From assembly GCA_964383325.1 (NCBI GenBank), contig CAYLGY010000046.1, forward strand, positions 1 through 21,661: 21,661 nucleotides of DNA, in the 5' to 3' direction. Source of the DNA: CAYLGY01 sp964383325 (GTDB lineage: Bacteria > Pseudomonadota > Alphaproteobacteria > Rhizobiales > Rhizobiaceae). Of the stretch, positions 7,651 through 14,661 are shown one piece after another. Under the pieces are notes generated by a model. The model searched no databases. It was not told the DNA's origin and saw only the letters and a program-made list of their open reading frames with translations. Position 1 is the stretch's first letter; every line of letters starts with the position of its first letter. Position numbers and translations under genes: made by a program.

Positions 7651-7832
7651 GGTATTCCTCCTGCTCCGAGAGACTTGGATCTAGCTCTCGCATACCTCAT
7701 TTGCCAGCGAAATGCAGCCGGCAACATTATTAAGTTGATTTTTGACCGATTGGAAAAATAATATCATGCGCAAACACCGGGTCAAGGCGCATGACCGCCA
7801 CCAGAGGAAGTGCCAATTCTTGAGGCAGAAAT
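7651..7832. promoter_or_regulatory. Divergent promoter region between the aminotransferase and rutR genes
   Basis: This 182-bp non-coding gap has AT-rich sequence around 7725-7765 and holds the RutR-like operator. On the minus strand, toward the aminotransferase, TTCCAA and AATAAT are spaced 18 bp apart as a possible -35/-10 pair, with the operator overlapping the -35 and spacer. Toward rutR no convincing promoter was found, but the operator is 76 bp before its ATG. The layout suits autoregulation plus control of the operon. Confidence 0.55.
7742..7757. promoter_or_regulatory. Candidate RutR operator in the divergent promoter
   Basis: TTGACCGATTGGAAAA matches the E. coli RutR consensus TTGACCAnnTGGTCAA at 11 of 14 positions, with a strong left half-site. 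It also shares the pattern TTGACC..TTGG.AAAA with the minus-strand reading of the site at 6195-6210 (16 of 21 bases identical across the aligned block). It lies between the divergent aminotransferase and rutR genes. Binding is inferred. Confidence 0.6.
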
Positions 7833-8456
7833 ATGAATGAACCGATCAGGCGCACGCGCATCCAGATCGAAAAGAGCCGACAGATCCTTGACGCTGCGCT
7901 CGAAGTCTTCTCCGCCCATGGCTTTCGCGGCACCACGGTGGACCAGATCGCGGAAGCCGCCGGCATGTCGAAACCGAACCTGCTCTACTATTTCCGCAGC
8001 AAGGACGAGATCTATTCCATCCTGGTGAACCGGCAGTTGCACAGCTGGCTGACGCCGATGCAGGGCATTGACGAGCATGGCGAGCCGCTGGAGGAGATTG
8101 CCGGCTATATCCGGCTCAAGATGGAGATGGCCCGCGACTTTCCGCGTGAGAGCCGGCTGTTCGCCAATGAGATCATCCAGGGCGCGCCGCAGATCCTCGG
8201 GCTTCTGAAGGGTGAGCTGCGCAAGGAGGTGGACCGCATCGCTGCCCTGCTGCAACGCTGGATGGATGCTGGCCACATCGCCAGGGTCGATCCCTACCAT
8301 CTGATCTTCTCGATCTGGGCCACTACCCAGCATTACGCGGATTTCGACGTGCAGGTGCGCGCCGTGCTCGGCCCGAGAAGGGGTGGCGAGCGCCGCTTCG
8401 AGGACGCAGCGAATTTCCTCGTCGATCTCTATCTGAAAGGGCTGATACCGAGATAG
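7833..8456 (+). CDS. rutR: TetR-family regulator RutR-like (pyrimidine-responsive)
   Basis: This 207-residue TetR repressor has its helix-turn-helix at about residues 33-57 (TTVDQIAEAAGMSKPNLLYYFRSK). Beyond this family-wide domain, the ligand domain matches E. coli RutR as recalled: GYIRLKMEMARDFPRESRLFANEIIQGAP (91-119) and PYHLIFSIWATTQHYADFDVQV (154-175; E. coli has IWASTQHYADF). RutR binds DNA and releases it on binding uracil or thymine. The ATG follows GAGG at suitable spacing. It is divergent from the catabolic operon, and two RutR-like palindromes lie within reach. In E. coli RutR controls the oxidative rut pathway; here it would control the reductive route. The ligand is inferred from homology. 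Confidence 0.9.
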   Translation: MNEPIRRTRIQIEKSRQILDAALEVFSAHGFRGTTVDQIAEAAGMSKPNLLYYFRSKDEIYSILVNRQLHSWLTPMQGIDEHGEPLEEIAGYIRLKMEMARDFPRESRLFANEIIQGAPQILGLLKGELRKEVDRIAALLQRWMDAGHIARVDPYHLIFSIWATTQHYADFDVQVRAVLGPRRGGERRFEDAANFLVDLYLKGLIPR

Positions 8457-8504
8457 CGCAGGTTCCCGGAAAGTGGTCCCCGCTTTCCGCACAAGAACCT
8501 GCGC
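8456..8504. repeat. Nested inverted repeat after rutR; copy 1 of an intergenic repeat, possible terminator
   Basis: Outer arms 8456-8465 and 8495-8504 (GCGCAGGTTC / GAACCTGCGC) are perfect 10-bp complements. Nested inside are 7-bp arms 8467-8473 and 8483-8489 (CGGAAAG / CTTTCCG) around a 9-nt loop. The element starts on the last base of the rutR stop codon and sits between convergent genes, so it may end transcription, although no T-run follows. The GGAAAGTGG...CTTTCC pattern recalls short mosaic repeats that are common between genes in rhizobia-like genomes; this comparison is from memory. Confidence 0.65.
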
Positions 8505-8515
8505 CAACAGGAAAT

Positions 8516-8538
8516 CAGGTTCCCGGAAAGTGGTCCCC
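8516..8538. repeat. Direct repeat, truncated copy 2 of the post-rutR element
   Basis: These 23 bases are identical to 8459-8481 (beginning CAGGTTCCCGGAAAGTGG), 57 bp downstream. The identity stops abruptly where copy 1 continues into the second half of its hairpin, so copy 2 has only the left half. It lies five bases before the mrp stop codon. This looks like a partial duplication or recombination product of a dispersed intergenic repeat. Confidence 0.75.
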
Positions 8539-8543
8539 CCTCC

Positions 8544-9680
8544 CTATTCGAATACGATCGCCGGACCGACCTCCGAGCCGCGTTCCGCCTGCAGGCGCTG
8601 CCAGACCTTGCCGGCGATTTCGCGGTAGATTCCGGCCACCTGCCCGTCCGGTTCGGAGACGATGACGGGCATGCCGCTATCGGAGGTTTCTCGAATCACC
8701 ATCTGCAGCGGCACTTCGCCGAGGAACGGCACGCCAATCCGTTCTGCTTCCCGGCGCGCCCCGCCATGGCCGAAAATGTCGTGGCGGTTGCCGCAATCGG
8801 GGCAGATGAAATAGCTCATGTTCTCGATCAGCCCCAGCACCGGGACATCGACGCGGCGGAACATGTTGAGCCCCTTGCGCGCATCGATCAGGGCCAGATC
8901 CTGCGGGGTCGAAACGATCACCGCCCCCGCCAGCGGCACCTGCTGCGCCATGGTCAGCTGCGCATCGCCGGTGCCGGGTGGCATGTCGACCACGAGCACG
9001 TCAAGCTCGCCCCACGCAACCTCGCGCATCATCTGGGTCAAGGCCGAAATGACCATCGGACCGCGCCAGATCATGGGCGTATCTTCCTCGACAAGGAAGC
9101 CGATCGACATCACCTTCAGCCCATGGCCCTGCATGGGCACCAGCGTCTTGCCGCCGATCATCTGCGGACGGCCGGTGATGCCGAGCAGTCTCGGCATGGA
9201 TGGGCCATAGATGTCCGCATCGAGAATGCCGACCTTGAGGCCGTTGAGGCTGAGGCCGAGGGCAAGATTGACCGAGGTCGTGGACTTGCCCACTCCCCCC
9301 TTGCCGGAGGCGACGGCGATGATGGTTTCGATCCCCGGGATTCCGGGCTTGGCAGGCGCGGAGCCCTGTCCGTGCGCCGGCTGCGCTCTCGGCGGTGATG
9401 GGTGCGCATTGCCATTGCCGCTACTGCCGGCCCGTCTTTCGGCAGTCAGTGCGACGGCAACGCTCGACACGCCCGGCAGGGTTTTCACGGCTTCCTCGGC
9501 GCCCTGTCGCAGCGGTTCCATGGCCTGCGCGCGATCCGCGGGGACCGTGATGGAGAAAAAGACCTTCCCGTCGGCAATGAAGATTTCGGAAACCATGTTT
9601 GCCGAGACGATGTCGCCCTGCCCCCCGGACACCCGGATCTGCCGTAGCCGCTCCAGGACCTGTTCTTTCGTGACCGTCAT
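8544..9680 (-). CDS. mrp: Mrp/ApbC iron-sulfur cluster carrier ATPase
   Basis: This 378-residue P-loop protein carries and transfers Fe-S clusters in the cytoplasm. It has an N-terminal MIP18/DUF59 domain (about 1-80), a proline/glycine-rich linker (85-115) and a deviant Walker A GKGGVGKST (126-134). These are followed by LDADIYGPS (153-161), the Walker B region VVDMPPGTGD (230-239) and the cluster-binding CPDC (293-296) that follows ENMSYFI. All are diagnostic of Mrp/ApbC/Ind1. The start chosen is the ATG at 9678-9680 (MTVTKEQV), with an AGG-containing site upstream. An upstream ATG at 9767 would add 29 residues lacking family character. It is convergent with rutR and downstream of the DUF6494-like gene. 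Confidence 0.94.
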   Translation of the reverse strand: MTVTKEQVLERLRQIRVSGGQGDIVSANMVSEIFIADGKVFFSITVPADRAQAMEPLRQGAEEAVKTLPGVSSVAVALTAERRAGSSGNGNAHPSPPRAQPAHGQGSAPAKPGIPGIETIIAVASGKGGVGKSTTSVNLALGLSLNGLKVGILDADIYGPSMPRLLGITGRPQMIGGKTLVPMQGHGLKVMSIGFLVEEDTPMIWRGPMVISALTQMMREVAWGELDVLVVDMPPGTGDAQLTMAQQVPLAGAVIVSTPQDLALIDARKGLNMFRRVDVPVLGLIENMSYFICPDCGNRHDIFGHGGARREAERIGVPFLGEVPLQMVIRETSDSGMPVIVSEPDGQVAGIYREIAGKVWQRLQAERGSEVGPAIVFE

Positions 9681-9801
9681 TGCGTACCTGTCTACCCTTT
9701 CCGGAACCTGCGGCCCTGGCCTGGCGCGCGCTGCTTCCTTCAGACACCTTGCGTCAGCGGGCACCAATCCTCAAGGACAAAAACCTGGGGGCCGCAGCCG
9801 C

Positions 9802-9993
9802 TCAGGGCAGATCGATGGTCCCCTCCACCACATGTTCGAGGTCGCTTCCTTCCGGCCTGAGCACCATTCTCAGTTTCAACGGGCCGTCGCCGAAACGTCC
9901 CTCGCGCACCCATTCCTCGATCTGGTGCTGGGAAGTCACTCCCACCTGCTTGAGGAACTTGCGCAGTGACATGTTGAAGGCTTCCTCGCTCAT
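9802..9993 (-). CDS. Small DUF6494-like protein (63 aa)
   Basis: This 63-residue soluble protein starts at an ATG preceded by AGGGAG at good spacing. The N-terminus (MSEEAFNMSLRKFLKQVGVTSQHQIEEWVREG) matches, from memory, a small family of unknown function in alphaproteobacteria (DUF6494: FNMSIRKFLK.VGV.SQ..IE). The second half (LKLRMVLRPEGSDLEHVVEGTIDLP) looks like beta strands. It has no signal peptide, membrane segment or cysteine. It lies 69 bp after tamB and 121 bp before mrp, all on the minus strand. Its function is unknown, and the position beside mrp is the only clue. Confidence 0.82.
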   Translation of the reverse strand: MSEEAFNMSLRKFLKQVGVTSQHQIEEWVREGRFGDGPLKLRMVLRPEGSDLEHVVEGTIDLP

Positions 9994-10062
9994 GATCGTC
10001 TCCCTGACCCTAGGTCATGTTGCCGTCTTCAGAAGGCCGGTGCTGCTTTTCGGGATGATGCC

Positions 10063-13000
10063 CTAATAGTCCTTCTCGAAAAAGATGCCGAGGCTGGAAT
10101 CGCCATCCGTACCCGTCGAGCCCTTCGCCTTCAGGTCGCCGGTGAGATCGATATTGACCGTGGCCCGCGTTTCGCCGCCGGCTCCGGCCTCGACGCCCAG
10201 ATAGATGTTGTCGCGGATATACCTGCCTGCGCGCAGAGCGGGGTTGCCGCTGCTGTCGGTGATGACGTCCAGCTCATCCAGCCCGGTCGCCTGGCGGAAC
10301 CCATCCATGAGCGAGCTGTTTCCGCCCCCGACCAGCGAGGCGGCCGCTGCTGCGAGGCGCGCCATCTGCAGGACCGAAAGCTCCGAGATGCCGCGGCCGA
10401 AGATCAGCCGCGCAAGCACCTCGTCCTGCGGCAGTTCCGGCTGCGAGGAAAAGCGGATCTCCGGATCGGACACCCGCCCGGCGACCGAAATCATGACGAC
10501 GACCTCCCCCGCATCGGAGGTCGCGAGGAAATCGACAAATGGATCGAGATCGCCGACCAGCGTCACTTCGCCGCGGTCAAAGACGATGCGCTTGCCGAGG
10601 ATGGCAAGCCTGCCCCGGACTAGCTGGAAGCCGCCTGTTGGCTGGATGTCGGTAATCGGACCGGTAAGCCGGACAGAGCCGCCGAGCTCGGCATCGAGGC
10701 CGCGTCCGCGCAGGAAGATCCTGTTGGCTGCCACTACCGCGACATCCAGCCGTGCGACGCTCGGTCGGCTCGAGGGCACGGGCGTACCGTCATCGGCATG
10801 CACAAGCGCGAGCGTGCGCTGCACGTCGCGCGGCGGATTGACATGTCGGACATCGATTGCCGAAAGCGCGCCGCCAAGCTGATCCGGAACCAGGATTTCG
10901 GCGCGATCGATCCGGATGGAACCGGAGATCAGCGGGTCCCGGGCAAGGGCGCCGGAAACCGCGAGATCGCCACTGAGCGTTGCCGCGACCATCGTGCCGT
11001 CGACATAGCGGGCCTGATCGAGCCGGATTGCGAGGTCTGCCGGAAAGCCGGCATCGGCATCGAGCTGCAGGCTGCCGCGCGCGGTTGCGAACCCGCCTGC
11101 ATTCATCGCCGCGCGCGCCGATTCGATCACGACGCGATTGCGATCGATGCTCGCATTGACGGAAATGTCGCGCATGGCGACCTGAAGCGAGGGGTCGGAA
11201 TAGCCCGCGCCGCTTGCCGTCACCCGGCCGCTGATCTCCGGATCGGAGAGACTGCCCGCGATGCGGCCCTTGAAATTCGCCGCCCCCGTGGCAGTTGCGC
11301 CGCCTGAAAGGAACCGGTTGGCAAGCCCCAGGGGCGCGGTTGCGTCGACAGCAAGGTCAAGCCCGCGTCCGCCGATCGGAATCCGGCCGCTGGCGGTGGC
11401 ATTCAGCCCGTCGGGGCCGCTGGCGCGTAGCGCGCTCAGCATCACCATGTCTTCGGCGAATGTACCGGATGCTGACAGTTCGAGCGCGCCGATCCCCGCA
11501 TCGGAAAGCATGCCGGCGCGCACCCCCGTGCCCTGCAGGTCGAACTGCGCTTCCGGCCGCTGCAGCGTGCCGGCGATGCGGGCCGTGCCCGACAGGTTGC
11601 CGGCAAGGCCTGGCGCCATCCGGCTCATCAGCGCGAGCGGGAAGGACCGCAGTGACAGGTCGAGCGCCAGGCGGCCATTGTCGAGCGGGATGGCGCCCTG
11701 CAAGCGGGCATCCATGCCGTCCTGGCCGGCAATTCCCGCATTCAGCTGCAGCTGACGTCCGTCGGTCCTGCCCGTAGCCCGGATTTCGAGCGGGGGAATC
11801 CCCGCTTCGGCCAGCACGCGCGCGCCAAGGTTGCGGCCCTGAAGGTCGAGCTGCACGTCGGGGCGGTCACGCTGTCCTCCGATCGTCAGCGTTCCGTCGA
11901 TCACGCCGGAAAGTCCGAGATCGGGAACGACCGAATTGGCGGTCGCCAATGGAACATTGCTCAGTTCGACGGCAAGGTCGAGAGCCTGTGCGAGGCTGCC
12001 CTGCGCCCGGACACGCCCGCCATCCACTTCCAGTTCCAGCGCATCGATCCGCAAGGCATCTCCGGCAAGCAGGATCGACGCCGGTGTCGCAAGGCGAGCG
12101 AGCACCCGGTCACGCACGAGATCGAGATTGAAGACGTCCAGCCGGAAGCCCTCGCCGATCCGGGTCAGCGCCCCCGCGGCAGCAAGCGATGCGCCGTTTT
12201 CAAACCGTGCGCCTGCCTCGAACCCGGTCCGCTCCCCTTCCTGCCTAGCATTTGCCGTGATTGCCTGCATCTCTACGCCGAAGGCCCGGACATCGCTTGC
12301 CCGTAACGTGCCGTCGCCTCCCGGGACGCCGAACAGATTGGTCAGTCGCGCGTCAATCTCGGCGGACGCGATACGGATGTCGCCCGTCTCGATCTGCGAG
12401 AGCCTGCCATCGATCCGTGCGTTCTGCTCTTCATTTTCAGCGGAGAGAAGAATCGTCGCGCGGGCGCTGCCGGTCGCCTCTGTCAACAGAAATGCGGAAA
12501 GCGTCGCCACATCCGGCGCATCGACGGCCAGCGTGCCGCGAAAGAAGCCATCGGCCTCCCGGCCGATCTCGCCGCGAATGCGGCTGAGGCCCGCCTGGAA
12601 GTCGAGATTGTCGAGGCGATAGCCCTCCTGGCTCCATACGACATCGGCGGACATGCCCACCCGTTCCCCGTCGAGGAAGCCGGATCCCGACACTTTCCCC
12701 GACAGGATCCGGCTGTGCAGCATTCCGGCAAAGCCAAGCTCCCCCTGGCGCAGGGACTTGCCGGACAATGTTCCGTCAGGCAGGCTGAGCGCGGCGTTCA
12801 GGCCGATGCGTCCGCCCGTGCCGCTTGCTTCGATTTGCGCTTGCATCGGGCCGGACATCTGCCCGGACACTCGCGCAAGATCGGCAATTTCGGCCTTCAA
12901 CTCGAAATCCGCGGTCTCTGTCCCGAACAGGCCGTGGGCCCGTGCCGTCAATCCTTCGCTTTTGACGACAAGATTATCTGCCCCGATGCCGCGCTCGTCG

Positions 13001-14661
13001 CGCATCGCGCGGCCCGTGAGCGTCGCCTCGCCGGAAATCAGCCCGTCGATCGATGGCGTGCCTGTGGCAAAGCCCTGCAGCCGGCCATCGAGTTCGAGAT
13101 CGAACGCGCCGGAAACCGGAGCAATCCTGCCGGTGCCGGAAAGCCTGACCGTGCCTTTCAGCGGCCGGTCCATGGCATCGGCAAGCACGGATGCATCGGA
13201 TGTGGTCAACAGGAACCGCCCCTCGAACTGCCCTTCGCGGACCTCGCCGGCGAGTTCGGCATCCAGCGGGCGGGTTTCGAGCGATGCGGCTTCGATCCGG
13301 AACGGTTCGCCGGACCGCCACGCCGAGCGCATTCGTAGCGTCGCATTGTCCCCGATCGCCTGCTGCAGCTCCGGTTTCTCGGCCGAAAGCCCGGAAGCCC
13401 GGCCGAGAAGATTGAGGGTCACTTCCCGGCGAGCCGGATCTGCAAGGTGGTTTGCGGCGCCGTCAAGATCGAGATCGAACCGCTCGGCGGCATATCCGGC
13501 GGTCGAAAAGCCTTCCATCTGGATGCCGCCGGTCCACGAACCGACTTCGCCGCCGCCGAAGTCGAGATGCAGCGAAGCATTGCGCAGGGCTGTCGCGCCA
13601 CCGGGTACCGGCAGGATGACCTGCTCGCCATCGGCGGATGCAATGCGGCCTTGCAGTTCGATGCGGGTGGGAAATCCGTCAGGGCTGGTCTGGGCGGAGC
13701 CGTTCAGGGCCAGCGCGCCGCTTTCGATCTCGAAACGCGAGACGGTCAGGCCACCGCCCTCGCGCCGCGCCCCTTCGAGGGCAAGCCGGCTATTCTCGCC
13801 GAAGAGATCGCGCAGGGACGGCACGACCAGTTCTCCGATTGGCCCTTCCGCCGCAATGGTAAAATGGTTGGCGCCACCTGCCCCTTCGAGCCTCGCCGTT
13901 CCGCTGAGCACGCGCTGCGCGTCGGCATCCAGTCCCAGCCTGAGTTCGAAATCCTCGACGGGGCCCGAACCGGTCAGGTTGAGCGCGACTGCCGGGCGGC
14001 CATAGAGATTGAGCAGATTGGCGATGACGCCATTTTCTGGCTCGTCGAGCTGGAAATCGACCTCCAGCATGTTGTCCGCCTCATTGTAGGCGGCCGTAAG
14101 GTCCAGCGTTCCACCTGGTCCGTCGAGGCGCTCACCGTCCAGTTCGGCCGCGAACGTCCCTTCGTCAAGATGAAGGCTGCCCGACAGGGTCAGTTCGGAG
14201 GCCAGCCCGAATGCGGCTTCGGCGAACACGATCCGGTCGATGTCCAGCTCATCCAGCGCGACCGAGACCGGGAGATCGGGCAGCGAGAATCCGCTGGCTT
14301 CGGGCGATGGCGCGGCGCCTTCCGCGGGAAGCGGACGCCGGCTCATCTCGATGCGCCCCGCCGCCAGCCGGTCGACTGCAAGTCGTCCCCGCAGCAGCGC
14401 GGTGCGCGTCCAGACGATCTCGGCATCCTCGATCGTCAGCCAGACGCCCTCGCGGTCGGCAATGGTGATGCGTCCGACGCGGGCATTCGAGGACAGCACC
14501 CCATCAATGCGCGAAATGCTGATTCGCCGGTCCGGTGTCGAGATCTGGTTCTCGACCCAGTTGAGAAAGGCGGATTTCTCTTCCTCGGCATCGACATTGT
14601 CCTGCGCCAGAGCGGGCAGCAGGAACGCCAGGAAAAGAAAGGAGAGGAGATAGCGCTTCAA
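10063..14661 (-). CDS. tamB: Translocation and assembly module protein TamB
   Basis: This very large protein (1532 residues) is of the TamB/AsmA-like bridge type. It is anchored in the inner membrane, crosses the periplasm as a long beta-rich groove and works with TamA in outer-membrane protein insertion and/or phospholipid transport. Residues 1-19 form a hydrophobic signal/anchor. The middle is a long run of repeated beta-strand units (patterns such as LDLQGRNLGARVLAEAGIPPLEIRATG). The C-terminal TamB domain (about 1170-1532) includes GRLAILGKRIVFDRGEVTLVGDLDPFVDF and LARLIFGRGISELS. It ends FFEKDY. The start appears to be TTG at 14659-14661, overlapping the tamA stop as TTGA and preceded by AGGACAGG. 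The next ATG is far inside. Confidence 0.93.
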   Translation of the reverse strand: MKRYLLSFLFLAFLLPALAQDNVDAEEEKSAFLNWVENQISTPDRRISISRIDGVLSSNARVGRITIADREGVWLTIEDAEIVWTRTALLRGRLAVDRLAAGRIEMSRRPLPAEGAAPSPEASGFSLPDLPVSVALDELDIDRIVFAEAAFGLASELTLSGSLHLDEGTFAAELDGERLDGPGGTLDLTAAYNEADNMLEVDFQLDEPENGVIANLLNLYGRPAVALNLTGSGPVEDFELRLGLDADAQRVLSGTARLEGAGGANHFTIAAEGPIGELVVPSLRDLFGENSRLALEGARREGGGLTVSRFEIESGALALNGSAQTSPDGFPTRIELQGRIASADGEQVILPVPGGATALRNASLHLDFGGGEVGSWTGGIQMEGFSTAGYAAERFDLDLDGAANHLADPARREVTLNLLGRASGLSAEKPELQQAIGDNATLRMRSAWRSGEPFRIEAASLETRPLDAELAGEVREGQFEGRFLLTTSDASVLADAMDRPLKGTVRLSGTGRIAPVSGAFDLELDGRLQGFATGTPSIDGLISGEATLTGRAMRDERGIGADNLVVKSEGLTARAHGLFGTETADFELKAEIADLARVSGQMSGPMQAQIEASGTGGRIGLNAALSLPDGTLSGKSLRQGELGFAGMLHSRILSGKVSGSGFLDGERVGMSADVVWSQEGYRLDNLDFQAGLSRIRGEIGREADGFFRGTLAVDAPDVATLSAFLLTEATGSARATILLSAENEEQNARIDGRLSQIETGDIRIASAEIDARLTNLFGVPGGDGTLRASDVRAFGVEMQAITANARQEGERTGFEAGARFENGASLAAAGALTRIGEGFRLDVFNLDLVRDRVLARLATPASILLAGDALRIDALELEVDGGRVRAQGSLAQALDLAVELSNVPLATANSVVPDLGLSGVIDGTLTIGGQRDRPDVQLDLQGRNLGARVLAEAGIPPLEIRATGRTDGRQLQLNAGIAGQDGMDARLQGAIPLDNGRLALDLSLRSFPLALMSRMAPGLAGNLSGTARIAGTLQRPEAQFDLQGTGVRAGMLSDAGIGALELSASGTFAEDMVMLSALRASGPDGLNATASGRIPIGGRGLDLAVDATAPLGLANRFLSGGATATGAANFKGRIAGSLSDPEISGRVTASGAGYSDPSLQVAMRDISVNASIDRNRVVIESARAAMNAGGFATARGSLQLDADAGFPADLAIRLDQARYVDGTMVAATLSGDLAVSGALARDPLISGSIRIDRAEILVPDQLGGALSAIDVRHVNPPRDVQRTLALVHADDGTPVPSSRPSVARLDVAVVAANRIFLRGRGLDAELGGSVRLTGPITDIQPTGGFQLVRGRLAILGKRIVFDRGEVTLVGDLDPFVDFLATSDAGEVVVMISVAGRVSDPEIRFSSQPELPQDEVLARLIFGRGISELSVLQMARLAAAAASLVGGGNSSLMDGFRQATGLDELDVITDSSGNPALRAGRYIRDNIYLGVEAGAGGETRATVNIDLTGDLKAKGSTGTDGDSSLGIFFEKDY

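Noticed and set aside
9695..9710. CCCTTTCCGGAACCTG upstream of mrp, resembling the post-rutR repeat in reverse orientation
   Set aside because: The match needs a one-base gap and covers only about 14 bases; without a genome-wide count it could be chance.
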